64,000 nucleotides of DNA, taken from JALHVH01 sp964585685 (lineage in GTDB: Bacteria; Acidobacteriota; Aminicenantia; Aminicenantales; Saccharicenantaceae). The position numbers were made by a program, and so were the translations under genes. Below are positions 48,582 to 56,576 of this stretch, piece after piece (position 1 is the first letter of the stretch; every line of letters starts with the position of its first letter). The notes beneath the pieces were generated by a model. It searched no databases. It had not been told where the DNA came from and was given only the letters and a program-made list of their open reading frames with translations. The DNA is taken from positions 1 to 64,000 of the forward strand of contig CAZPEP010000044.1 of assembly GCA_964585685.1 (NCBI GenBank). Direction: 5' to 3'.

Positions 48582-49105
48582 GCGAGATGAATCAGAACAA
48601 AACGGACATCAGCGGGAGGCTGCAGGGACTGCGCCGGGAATTCGCCCTCCGGGCGGAAGGGGCCGGAACCATCGAAGCCATTGCCGGCGGCCCGGTGGAC
48701 CGCGATCTTCCGCCGGATTACTGGGGCTTTACCGATGAAGACTTGGAAAACGAACTTTGGAACCGCCTCCTCGAGTTGGACCGGGCCCCGCTTGACCCGG
48801 CTCAGGCCATGGATATCCCGCCCGGCAGCCTTTCACCGGCCAAGCACGGTCTATCGGGAAAGATCAAAGGCGGATTCAAGAACCTTCTGCTGCAGCTGGC
48901 CAAGCCCCTGGTGCGTATTACGCTGGCGAGGCAAGGCAATCTGAACCGCCAACTCGAACACCTCCAATTCATCCAGTTCCTGGCGGTCAAGCAACTGCGT
49001 CAGCGCCTGCAGCGGCTGGAACGTGAGAATCGCGATCTGCGCTTCCGCTTGGCCGAACTGGAAATCGAGAATGCCCCCGATGGAGAGACCTCCGGCCATG
49101 AGTGA
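48578..49105 (+). CDS. Coiled-coil protein of the glycan cluster
   Basis: A 175-residue helical protein with no recognised family. The N-terminal third is charged; residues about 45-65 (DYWGFTDEDLENELWNRLLE) form an acidic aromatic helix; the C-terminal half is a long coiled coil (about 100-165) carrying the same RQ-x-x-hydrophobic-N pattern (ITLARQGNLNRQLEHL) seen at 44421 and 46014. It may be a scaffold or chain-length ruler working with the glycosyltransferases and the Wzt exporter; that is inference from context. It is translationally coupled on both sides (4- and 8-base overlaps). Confidence 0.65.
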   Translation: MSEMNQNKTDISGRLQGLRREFALRAEGAGTIEAIAGGPVDRDLPPDYWGFTDEDLENELWNRLLELDRAPLDPAQAMDIPPGSLSPAKHGLSGKIKGGFKNLLLQLAKPLVRITLARQGNLNRQLEHLQFIQFLAVKQLRQRLQRLERENRDLRFRLAELEIENAPDGETSGHE

Positions 49106-50489
49106 GCGTTCCCCGGCCGAACGGCCGGCCCGACATGCTCCGGCAGGGCGGGTTTGGGAAAAGGCATTTCTGAAGCGGATCGCCGAACAGGGACAGGCGG
49201 GAACCTGGGAATACGCGCGGGCCATCACCGAGTGCCTGCAAACTTCGGTGGCGAGCTCCGACCTGTTGGACCGGATCGGCAACGCCATTGCCGATCGCGC
49301 AGGTCTTCGCACCGCCATCAATACCGTCGACCTCTGCCAGCTGCTGCTCGGACTGAGAAAGCCGCGCATCGCCATCTACGACCACACCTGGCAGTTCATC
49401 GGCGGGGCGCAGAAATACGGCGCCACGCTGGCCGAAGCCTTGCAGGATATGGGCGAGATCACCTTGATCGGAAATCGCCCCTTCTCCACCGAGCAGCTGT
49501 CCGCCTGGTACCGGCTGGATCTCAAGGATTGCTCCAGCCGCCTGATAGCCCTCCCCTTTTTCGAGGAAAAGGGCGGTGATTATATCGATCCCGCCGAGAT
49601 CGTCTCGCGCGCCATGGCCAATCCGTTTCATGCCGTCAGCCGGGCGACTCTGGGCTACGACCTCTTCATCAACAATGGCATGTTGGAAATGGTCTTGCCC
49701 CTGGCCACCCGCTCTATCTTCATCACTCACTTCCCGGAACGGCGGGCGCGCAGCTATTTCTACGTGGACCGCTACGACCGCGTTGTGTGCAACAGCCGCT
49801 ATACCGCCGGCTGGATCGAAAAGCGTTGGGGGCTCGAACCCCATGTTCAAATCTATCCCCCCGTCGACATGCCGGGGCCGCGCCCTGAAAACAAGGAGCC
49901 GATCATCCTGTCGGCAGCGCGCTTCGATCCCGGGGGGAACAAGCAACAGCTCGACATGATCCGCGTTCTTCAAGCGCTCATCCGCCGTCACGCCCGGGCC
50001 AGCCGCGGCTGGCGCTTGATCCTTGCCGGCGGCAGCCATGGCGATAACCCATATCTCCATCAGGTACAACAGTTCCTGACGGACAACCCTGGTCTGCCGG
50101 TGGAGCTGCGGGTGAACATCTCGGCGGCCGAGCTTCAGGAATTGTATCGCCGGGCCTCCCTGTTCTGGCATTTCTGCGGTCTGGGACAAAGCGACCCGGC
50201 CCTTGTGGAGCATTTCGGCATGACCGTTGCCGAGGCTATGCAGAGCGGCTGCATTCCCCTGGTCTTCGATGGCGGCGGCATGCGCGAGATCGTCCGATCC
50301 GCAGAGAATGGCTATCTTTTCTCAAGCCTCGTCGAATTGGTCGGCGTCACCGCCAGGCTGTTCGACAGGCCCGCGTTGCGTGCCAACCTGGCCGAGGCGG
50401 CCTGGAACGCCGGACGGGCTTTCGCTAAAGAGATTTTCGCCGGACGCGTGCGGGCCCTGGTCCGGGAGCTGCTGGCCCCGGCGCCATAA
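49098..50489 (+). CDS. Glycosyltransferase family 4 with N-terminal extension
   Basis: A 463-residue protein. A helical extension (about 1-88) precedes a GT-B enzyme beginning with PRIAIYDHTWQFIGGAQKYG. The donor-binding half has ILSAARFDPGGNKQQLDMI (about 275), LILAGGSHGDNPYLHQV and VEHFGMTVAEAMQSGCIPLV (about 375), typical of GT4. The extension could dock onto the coiled-coil protein encoded directly upstream. The ATG at 49098 overlaps the previous gene by 8 bases. A weak hairpin terminator follows at 50514-50530. Confidence 0.85.
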   Translation: MSERSPAERPARHAPAGRVWEKAFLKRIAEQGQAGTWEYARAITECLQTSVASSDLLDRIGNAIADRAGLRTAINTVDLCQLLLGLRKPRIAIYDHTWQFIGGAQKYGATLAEALQDMGEITLIGNRPFSTEQLSAWYRLDLKDCSSRLIALPFFEEKGGDYIDPAEIVSRAMANPFHAVSRATLGYDLFINNGMLEMVLPLATRSIFITHFPERRARSYFYVDRYDRVVCNSRYTAGWIEKRWGLEPHVQIYPPVDMPGPRPENKEPIILSAARFDPGGNKQQLDMIRVLQALIRRHARASRGWRLILAGGSHGDNPYLHQVQQFLTDNPGLPVELRVNISAAELQELYRRASLFWHFCGLGQSDPALVEHFGMTVAEAMQSGCIPLVFDGGGMREIVRSAENGYLFSSLVELVGVTARLFDRPALRANLAEAAWNAGRAFAKEIFAGRVRALVRELLAPAP

Positions 50490-50513
50490 GCTACCCAAGG
50501 ACACCCCTCTTTC

Positions 50514-50530
50514 AAGGCTCTGGCCTTTTT
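50514..50530 (+). terminator. Weak intrinsic terminator after the GT4 run
   Basis: AAGGC-TCTG-GCCTT (50514-50527) runs into a five-base T-tract (50526-50530). The stem is only five pairs. Confidence 0.4.
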
Positions 50531-50555
50531 AGGATGGACTGGAGGCGGCTGTTTG

Positions 50556-50564
50556 TGCTATATT
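50556..50564 (+). promoter_or_regulatory. Extended -10 promoter of the GT2 gene, predicted leaderless
   Basis: TGC followed by TATATT (50559-50564), with a partial -35 TGGACT at 50535-50540 (18-base spacer). The ATG at 50572 is 7 bases past the -10 box. Confidence 0.4.
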
Positions 50565-50571
50565 TTATAAG

Positions 50572-51540
50572 ATGAACATAACAGGACGGATAGAGATTTC
50601 CTTGGTCATCCCCGTCTATAACGAGGAGGAAAGCCTCCCCGAGCTTTATGAACAGCTCGGCCGGGTCTGCCCCGGCCTGGGGAAACATTACGAGATCATA
50701 TTTGTCGACGACGGGAGCACCGATGGCTCTTTCGAGGTCCTGACGCGCCTCCGGGCGGGAGACCCGCGGGTCAAGATCATCCGGTTCCGGAGGAACTTCG
50801 GCCAGACGGCCGCCCTGGCCGCAGGGTTCGACAACGCCCGGGGGGAGGTCATCGTCACCCTGGACGCCGACCTCCAGAACGATCCCGCCGATATCGCCGC
50901 CCTCATCGGGAAGATCGACGAAGGCTTCGACATCGTCTCGGGTTGGAGGAAAAACCGGAAGGACCGGTTCCTGTCCCGGAGACTCCCCTCCATCCTGGCG
51001 AACCGCCTCATCTCCCGATTCACGGGGGTCAAGCTTCACGATTACGGCTGCACGCTCAAGGCCTTCCGTAAGGAAGTCGTCAAGAACATCAGCCTCTACG
51101 GCGAGCTTCACCGGTTCATCCCGGCCATCGCCAGCACGATGGGCGTCTCCATCGCCGAGATCGAGGTCCGCCACCGGCCCCGCCTGAAGGGCAAGTCCAA
51201 GTACAATATCATGAGGACCCCCAAGGTCCTCCTGGACCTCCTAACGGTCAAGTTCCTCCTGAGCTATTCGACCCGCCCCCTGCAGATCTTCGGCCTGTTC
51301 GGCATGGCCGGCGGCCTGGCGGGCGGGGTCATGGGCCTCTGGCTTTCGTACGAGAGGCTCGTCCTCAAGCACAGTATCGCCAACCGGCCCCTGCTCCTCC
51401 TGGCTGTTCTGCTTGTCGTCATCGGCATCCAGTTCATCACTCTCGGCCTCCTGGCCGAGATCATGGTCCGCGCCTACCACGAATCCTCCGCTAAGAAGAT
51501 CTACCACATCAAGGAAACCGTCGAATCCGACCGGCCATGA
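50572..51540 (+). CDS. Membrane glycosyltransferase family 2 (GtrB/ArnC/DPM1-like)
   Basis: A 322-residue GT-A enzyme that probably moves a sugar from a nucleotide to undecaprenyl phosphate. It has SLVIPVYNEEESL (about 10-22), the nucleotide-binding VDDGST (about 46-51), the metal-binding DADLQND (about 98-104), and two C-terminal membrane helices (about 235-258 and 268-296). The lipid-linked sugar would supply modification of the exported glycan. Its stop overlaps the following GT4 by 4 bases. Confidence 0.9.
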   Translation: MNITGRIEISLVIPVYNEEESLPELYEQLGRVCPGLGKHYEIIFVDDGSTDGSFEVLTRLRAGDPRVKIIRFRRNFGQTAALAAGFDNARGEVIVTLDADLQNDPADIAALIGKIDEGFDIVSGWRKNRKDRFLSRRLPSILANRLISRFTGVKLHDYGCTLKAFRKEVVKNISLYGELHRFIPAIASTMGVSIAEIEVRHRPRLKGKSKYNIMRTPKVLLDLLTVKFLLSYSTRPLQIFGLFGMAGGLAGGVMGLWLSYERLVLKHSIANRPLLLLAVLLVVIGIQFITLGLLAEIMVRAYHESSAKKIYHIKETVESDRP

Positions 51541-52703
51541 AGATCCTCATGCTCGCCCCCGAGCCGTTCTTCCAGCCTCGGGGAACCCCCATAAGCGTCT
51601 ATTTCCGGAACGCAGCGCTCACCGCCCTCGGCCATGAAGTCGACCTCGTCACCTACCCCCTGGGCGAGGACGTAAAGATGGCCAATCTAAGGATCTTCCG
51701 CTTGCCGAACTTCCTCTGCCTCGGAAAGATCAAGATTGGCCCCTCTGCCGCCAAAGTCCCGCTCGACGTGGCCCTCACCCTGAAGGCCCTCGGCCTGATC
51801 CTCCGTTCGCGCTATGACCTCGTCTACTCCCACGAGGAAGCGGCTTTCCCCGGCATCCTCCTGAGCAAGCTCGCCCGTATTCCCCATCTCTACGACATGC
51901 ACTCGAGCCTGCCCCAGCAGCTCGAAAACTTCGAGTTCACGAGATCGCCCCTGCTCAAACGGCTCTTCACCCGCATGGAGCGATTCATTCTCAGGAACTC
52001 GCACGCTGTCATCGTGATCTGCCCCGACCTCATGAACAAGGTCCGGGCCGAGGGCTTCGGAGACAAGACCATCCTCATCGAGAACGTCCTCGATTTCCCC
52101 GCCCCTGAAACCGGCCCGGGAGAGTTCGAGCTCATGAAGCGCGAACTGGCCCCCGGCGGCGAAAAGATCATCCTTTACGCCGGGAACTTCGGGCCTTATC
52201 AAGGTGTGTCGCTGCTCGTCGAAGCCGCGGCCCATATCCGGGAGAAGGCTATCCTCGTCCTTCTCGGCGGGAGCCCGGCCGAACGGGCGGAACTCGAGAC
52301 CAAAGCCGCCGGGCTCGGCGTTGCGGACCGGGTCGTCGTCCTCGACAGGGTCGCCCCCACCCGCGTCCCGCTGTTCGTGAAGGCCGCCGACGTCCTCGTC
52401 TCGCCTAGGATGACGGGCACGAACACGCCCCTGAAGATTTATTCCTTCCTCAAGTCGGGCAAGCCGCTCGTCGCGACGCGGCTCTATACACACACCCAGG
52501 TCCTAGACGACACGATCTCCGTCCTGGTCGAGGCGACGCCGGAGGCCATGGCCGCAGGGTTGGATTTCGCGCTGACGGACCCGGAAGCGGGGCGGCGGGC
52601 CGCGGCGGCCGCGGCGCTCGCGAAGCGGGAATACACGTTCGCGGCCTACCGGGACAGGATCGTTCGATGTCTCGGGATGGCCATGGAGAACTTCGGGCGG
52701 TAG
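51537..52703 (+). CDS. Glycosyltransferase family 4
   Basis: A 388-residue GT-B enzyme. The N-terminal domain opens with MKILMLAPEPFFQPRGTPIS (acceptor-side loop); LYDMHSSLPQQLENF (about 119-133) follows; the C-terminal domain has IILYAGNFGPYQGVSLLVEA (about 209-228) and SPRMTGTNTPLKIYSFLKSG (about 288), with Lys and Glu/Asn positions as in GT4 donor sites. It is coupled to the upstream GT2 (ATGA) and followed 10 bases later by the epimerase gene. Confidence 0.87.
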   Translation: MKILMLAPEPFFQPRGTPISVYFRNAALTALGHEVDLVTYPLGEDVKMANLRIFRLPNFLCLGKIKIGPSAAKVPLDVALTLKALGLILRSRYDLVYSHEEAAFPGILLSKLARIPHLYDMHSSLPQQLENFEFTRSPLLKRLFTRMERFILRNSHAVIVICPDLMNKVRAEGFGDKTILIENVLDFPAPETGPGEFELMKRELAPGGEKIILYAGNFGPYQGVSLLVEAAAHIREKAILVLLGGSPAERAELETKAAGLGVADRVVVLDRVAPTRVPLFVKAADVLVSPRMTGTNTPLKIYSFLKSGKPLVATRLYTHTQVLDDTISVLVEATPEAMAAGLDFALTDPEAGRRAAAAAALAKREYTFAAYRDRIVRCLGMAMENFGR

Positions 52704-52713
52704 GAGCCTTCGG

Positions 52714-53682
52714 ATGCAGGCATTCGTCACGGGCGCGTCCGGATTCATCGGGGCCCATCTCGTCCGCCGCCTGGCGGCGGGCGGTTGGAAGGTCCGCGTT
52801 CTTGTCCATACGAGTCCCGTTTCTCTCGTCCCGGGCCTCGAGACCGTCTACGGCGATATCCGAGACCCCGGCTCCTGGAAGGAAGCCCTCGCGGGGACGA
52901 ACGTCCTCTTCCATTTGGCGGCGGCCCTCGGCTCTTCCCGCCTCTCCGGGGACGAGTTCCTGAAGATCAACGCCCTGGGAACGGAAGCCCTCCTCGGGGC
53001 GGCTCAGGAAACCGGCGTCGGAAAGACCGTCCACGTCAGTTCGGCCGGCGTCATCGGTGCGGTCAAGCCCGGGGCGATCGCAGATGAAGGCATGTCTCCG
53101 AACCCCCGGAACGACTACGACCGGAGCAAGGTCGAGGCGGAACGGATCGCCATGGACTTCGCGGGGCGCGGGATGGACCTCGTCATCGCCCGGCCCGGCT
53201 GGGTTTACGGACCCGGTGACCACCGGACCTTAAAGATCATCAAGGCCGTCGCCGACCGCCGGTTCGCCCTCGTCGCGCCGGACCACGGCCGGCAAACCCC
53301 CGTCTTCATCGGCGATCTTGTCGACGGCCTCCTGCTCGCGGCCGAAAAAGGAAAACGCGGGGAGATCTATCACCTGACGGGAGACGAGGTGCTCACGGTC
53401 CGCCGCATGGCCGCGGTCCTCGCAGACGCCTGCGGCGTCCCGGTCCCGAAGCTGCGCATCCCCGTGCTTCCGGCGAAGCTCGCCGCCTGGGCGCTCGAAA
53501 AGGCCTTCGCGCCATTCGGGAGGGAAGCCCCGCTCAACCGGTCGAGGCTTGCCTTCTTCATCCACCCCAAAGCTCTGTCGAACGAAAAGGCCCGGCGCGA
53601 GCTCGGCTTCCGGCCGGAAGTCGATTTCCGGACGGGGATGGCCCGGGCGGTCGCCTGGTACCGGCAGCAGGGCTGGCTATAG
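52714..53682 (+). CDS. NAD-dependent epimerase/dehydratase (extended SDR)
   Basis: A 322-residue extended short-chain dehydrogenase, probably acting on a nucleotide sugar or prenyl-linked substrate. It has the Rossmann glycine motif TGASGFIG (about 6-13), an acidic residue in GDIRD (about 48-52), FHLAA (about 67-71), catalytic Ser in VHVSSAG and the YDRSK (YxxxK, about 134-138) pair. The substrate cannot be read from sequence. It follows the GT4 by 10 bases in the same run. Confidence 0.85.
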   Translation: MQAFVTGASGFIGAHLVRRLAAGGWKVRVLVHTSPVSLVPGLETVYGDIRDPGSWKEALAGTNVLFHLAAALGSSRLSGDEFLKINALGTEALLGAAQETGVGKTVHVSSAGVIGAVKPGAIADEGMSPNPRNDYDRSKVEAERIAMDFAGRGMDLVIARPGWVYGPGDHRTLKIIKAVADRRFALVAPDHGRQTPVFIGDLVDGLLLAAEKGKRGEIYHLTGDEVLTVRRMAAVLADACGVPVPKLRIPVLPAKLAAWALEKAFAPFGREAPLNRSRLAFFIHPKALSNEKARRELGFRPEVDFRTGMARAVAWYRQQGWL

Positions 53683-53704
53683 GCCGACCCGGTCCCGTCT
53701 CTAG

Positions 53705-53735
53705 TTCTTTTCACGGAAAAGAAGACCTCTTTTTC
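53705..53735 (+). terminator. Possible terminator after the epimerase gene
   Basis: TTCTTTTC-ACG-GAAAAGAA (53705-53723) is a perfect 8-pair but AT-rich stem, followed by GACCTCTTTTTC. It lies 22 bases past the stop, in a gap before a convergent gene. Confidence 0.35.
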
Positions 53736-53840
53736 ATCTGAATTTCCAATCTACCAACCGAATCGAACAAGATATGAACACCACGGGGATTTGGGAGCAT
53801 CAAACTAAAGTAAGGTTAGAGGCCTAGGATTCGGAGCTCG

Positions 53841-54596
53841 TCAGGCCCCGGGGTCGCGGCGGTCATGGATCTTGAGTTGGCGCACACCGCGGGCGAAGGA
53901 AAATTCGGGAACGGGCCCCGTGACCACCGACCCGGCTCCGACGACGCTGCTCCGGCCGACGGTGACGCCGTCGAGGACGAGGACGCCCGCCCCGAGCCAA
54001 ACGTCGTCGTCGATCCGGATCCCGTTCTTCGAGAGCGACGGCTGGAACATGACGGGCTTCGCGAGGTCCGCAAAACTGTGGTTGCCGCCGGCCACGAGGT
54101 AGCAATTTCCGGCCAGGATGCAGTATTTCCCGAGGCGCACCTCGGTCTCCGAGAGGATCGTGCAGTTGGCAGAGACGTTGCAGTAATCCCCCAAGTATAT
54201 GGACCCTTCCTTGCAACTCAGGATGGCGTTCCGGCCGATGTAGGCGTTCTCCCCGATGACGATGCCCTCGTTCGCCGAGCCCTTGGCGTCGAGGACCGCG
54301 CGGTCGTCGACGAATGTCCCAGCGCCGACACTGATCTTGTGGGGATGGCGGATAGTGATCCCCCTGCCGAAGACGCACCCTTTCCCGACCGACTTGAAGA
54401 GGCACGGATAGAAGACCTTCCGGAGGAAATAGCCGAAGGCGCCCGGGGCGTCGGACACGCACGACGTGACGAACTCATACTTGAGGAGGCTCCAGATTCC
54501 CTTCCGGCCAGGGAAGATCTCCATGTATTTAGCGGTCAGGGACCGGTCCCCTGCCAGGAGCTCCTTATGGATGCTGCCGCGGAATTCTTCGTTCAC
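53841..54596 (-). CDS. Hexapeptide-repeat acyltransferase (WbbJ-like)
   Basis: A 251-residue left-handed beta-helix acyltransferase, of the kind that O-acetylates surface sugars. Hexapeptide turns run from about residue 75 to 235 (GITIRHPHKISVGAGTFV, VIGENAYIGRNAILS, IRIDDDVWLGAGVLVLDGVT). The GTG start at 54596 has GGTGGAG a few bases upstream. It is the only minus-strand gene inside the glycan region, divergent from the GT9 gene. A -10-like TATAAT lies at 54631-54626. Confidence 0.85.
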   Translation of the reverse strand: MNEEFRGSIHKELLAGDRSLTAKYMEIFPGRKGIWSLLKYEFVTSCVSDAPGAFGYFLRKVFYPCLFKSVGKGCVFGRGITIRHPHKISVGAGTFVDDRAVLDAKGSANEGIVIGENAYIGRNAILSCKEGSIYLGDYCNVSANCTILSETEVRLGKYCILAGNCYLVAGGNHSFADLAKPVMFQPSLSKNGIRIDDDVWLGAGVLVLDGVTVGRSSVVGAGSVVTGPVPEFSFARGVRQLKIHDRRDPGA

Positions 54597-54625
54597 GCTC
54601 CACCTCTGTTCGTGATCCCGGCATC

Positions 54626-54678
54626 ATTATAACACGGGGCCGAGCCGATTGTCTTCGCAGGGGAAATATGGCATAAAT
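54626..54678. promoter_or_regulatory. Divergent overlapping promoters
   Basis: Minus strand: AAGACA (54655-54650), an 18-base spacer, TATAAT (54631-54626), for the acyltransferase. Plus strand: TTGTCT (54649-54654), a 17-base spacer, CATAAA (54672-54677), for the GT9 gene. The two -35 boxes occupy almost the same bases, so the promoters may compete. Confidence 0.35.
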
Positions 54679-54696
54679 AGGGGCGGAAACGCCGCC

Positions 54697-55809
54697 ATGA
54701 CGAGCCCCATCAACAACGACTGCGCCCATTTCCGCGGGGATAAGCCCTGCGGGTTCAAGCGTCTCTGCGGGGATTGTCCCGAATACGACCCTCTCGGCGC
54801 GCGGACGAAGGTCCTCGTCCTCAAGTGCCGGGCCCAGGGAGACGTCCTGAGGACGACCGCCCTCCTGCCGGGTCTAAAGCGGAAGTACCCAAGGGGCCAC
54901 GTCACCTGGCTCGTGGACGGCGAGAGCATCGATCTCCTGGTGGGCAATCCGCTCGTGGACGCCGTCCTCCCCTTCGGGTTGGAAGCGACCCTGCCGCTCG
55001 AGGTTCGGGAATTCGACGTCCTCGTCTGCCTCGATAAGGAACCGGGGATAGCGGCCCTCGCGACGAAGGTCCGGGCCGTACGAAAGTACGGGTTCGGGAT
55101 GAACGCCCATGGGAACCTCTCGGCCTTCAACGATGCCGCGGCCTATGCCCTGCGGCTGGGGATCGACGACGACCTCAAGTACCGGACGAACCTGAAGACC
55201 TACCAGGAGATCGCGGCCGAGGCGGCGGAGGTCGAATACGCACGGGACGAATACGTCTACGAGCTCGGGGACGAAGAAAAGCGGAAGGCCCGGGAGTTCA
55301 TGAAGACGCATGGCATCGACGCCTCCCGGCCGACCGTCGGGCTCAACACGGGCGCGGGAACGAAATTCGAGACCAAGCAATGGCCGGCGGAGCACTATCG
55401 GGAGCTCGTCCGCGGCCTGGCCGATGAGCTCGGCGCGAACGTATTCCTCCTTGGCGGACCAAGGGAAGAGGCGCTTAACACGACCATCACCGCGGGGGCT
55501 CCGCCTCGGGTCTACAACACCGGAAACAGCCACTCTCTTCCCGACTTCGCCGGCTTTATCTCCCTGATGGACGTCCTCGTCACCTCGGATACGCTGGGCA
55601 TGCACCTGGCCATCGCCTTGAAAAAGAAAGTCGTTGCCCTGTTCGGCCCGACCTGCCCTCAGGAGATCGACCTCTATGATCGCGGCGTGAAGCTCTTCAC
55701 GGGGGCCGCGTGCGCTCCGTGCTACAAACAGACCTGCCCGGATGCCGTCTGCATGAAGGGGATCCGGCCGGACCGGGTCCTCGAAGAGGTCGGGCGCCTT
55801 ATCGCCTGA
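54697..55809 (+). CDS. Glycosyltransferase family 9 with cysteine-rich ends
   Basis: A 370-residue GT9 (heptosyltransferase-like) enzyme. It has KVLVLKCRAQGDVLRTTALL (about 37-56), GLNTGAGTKFETKQWPAEHY (about 221) and TSDTLGMHLAIALKKKVVAL (about 295). Unusually for GT9 there is a four-Cys segment in the first 30 residues (C10, C19, C25, C28) and another at the end (CAPCYKQTCPDAVCMKG), which could bind metal. The start at 54697 is chosen over an upstream TTG that forms the -35 box. It is followed by GT2 and rsmA. Confidence 0.85.
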   Translation: MTSPINNDCAHFRGDKPCGFKRLCGDCPEYDPLGARTKVLVLKCRAQGDVLRTTALLPGLKRKYPRGHVTWLVDGESIDLLVGNPLVDAVLPFGLEATLPLEVREFDVLVCLDKEPGIAALATKVRAVRKYGFGMNAHGNLSAFNDAAAYALRLGIDDDLKYRTNLKTYQEIAAEAAEVEYARDEYVYELGDEEKRKAREFMKTHGIDASRPTVGLNTGAGTKFETKQWPAEHYRELVRGLADELGANVFLLGGPREEALNTTITAGAPPRVYNTGNSHSLPDFAGFISLMDVLVTSDTLGMHLAIALKKKVVALFGPTCPQEIDLYDRGVKLFTGAACAPCYKQTCPDAVCMKGIRPDRVLEEVGRLIA

Positions 55810-55814
55810 ACGTC

Positions 55815-56576
55815 ATGGCCGACGAACGCCGTCGCATCGTCGTGATGATCCCGACCTACAACGAGGCGGAGAACATCGCCGGCCTCGTGCGCGAGATCCT
55901 TTCCCTACCGATGGGCGCCGACCTGAGCGTCCTTGTCGTCGACGACGACTCCCCGGACGGGACCGGGCGCATCGCGAAAGCGCTGGGCCGGGAGGACGGC
56001 CATGTCCATGCCCTCATCCGGACGAAGCGGAGGGGCCGGGGGGCCGCCGGGATTGACGGGTTCAAGGCCGCCCTGGCCCTCGCACCGGACTTCGTCGTCG
56101 AGATGGACGGGGACTTCTCCCACCCTCCTCGGCACATCCCGGAACTGGTCGCGGCCATGGACCGGTATGATGTCGTCCTGGGTTCGCGCTTCGTTCCGGG
56201 AGGCCGGGATGCAGACCGGGGCCTCGTCCGCAGGTTCATCACCCTCCTTGTCCGCCTATTCATCCGGAGGAAGTTCCGTTTCCAGGTGAAGGACGTTTCC
56301 TCGGGCTTCCGCTGTTTTCGGAGGGAGGTCCTCGAAGCCGTCGACCTCGACGACTGCATCTCGGTCGGCCCGTCCGTCGTCCTCGAGGTCCTGTACAAGG
56401 CTTCCCTCCGGGGCTTCCGGCTCGGCGAGATTCCCATCGTCTTTGTCGACCGGAAGAAAGGGAAGACCAAGCTCGATCTCCTCACGCTCGTCGAGACCCT
56501 GGTAACGGCCCTAAGGATTGAGCGCCGCTTCCGGCCGGTCCCCGGGTCCTCCCGGGAGGGCCCTGGTCAGACATGA
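55815..56576 (+). CDS. Polyprenol-phosphate glycosyltransferase (DPM1-like GT2)
   Basis: A 253-residue GT2 without the C-terminal membrane helices of GtrB, resembling dolichol-phosphate mannose synthase. It has VVMIPTYNEAENI (about 10-22), VVDDDSPDGTG (about 44-54), VEMDGDFSHPP (about 95-105), VLGSRFVPGG and SSGFRCFRREVLE. It likely makes a polyprenyl-phosphate sugar donor. The ATG at 55815 lies 5 bases after the GT9 stop; its own stop overlaps rsmA by 4 bases. Confidence 0.9.
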   Translation: MADERRRIVVMIPTYNEAENIAGLVREILSLPMGADLSVLVVDDDSPDGTGRIAKALGREDGHVHALIRTKRRGRGAAGIDGFKAALALAPDFVVEMDGDFSHPPRHIPELVAAMDRYDVVLGSRFVPGGRDADRGLVRRFITLLVRLFIRRKFRFQVKDVSSGFRCFRREVLEAVDLDDCISVGPSVVLEVLYKASLRGFRLGEIPIVFVDRKKGKTKLDLLTLVETLVTALRIERRFRPVPGSSREGPGQT

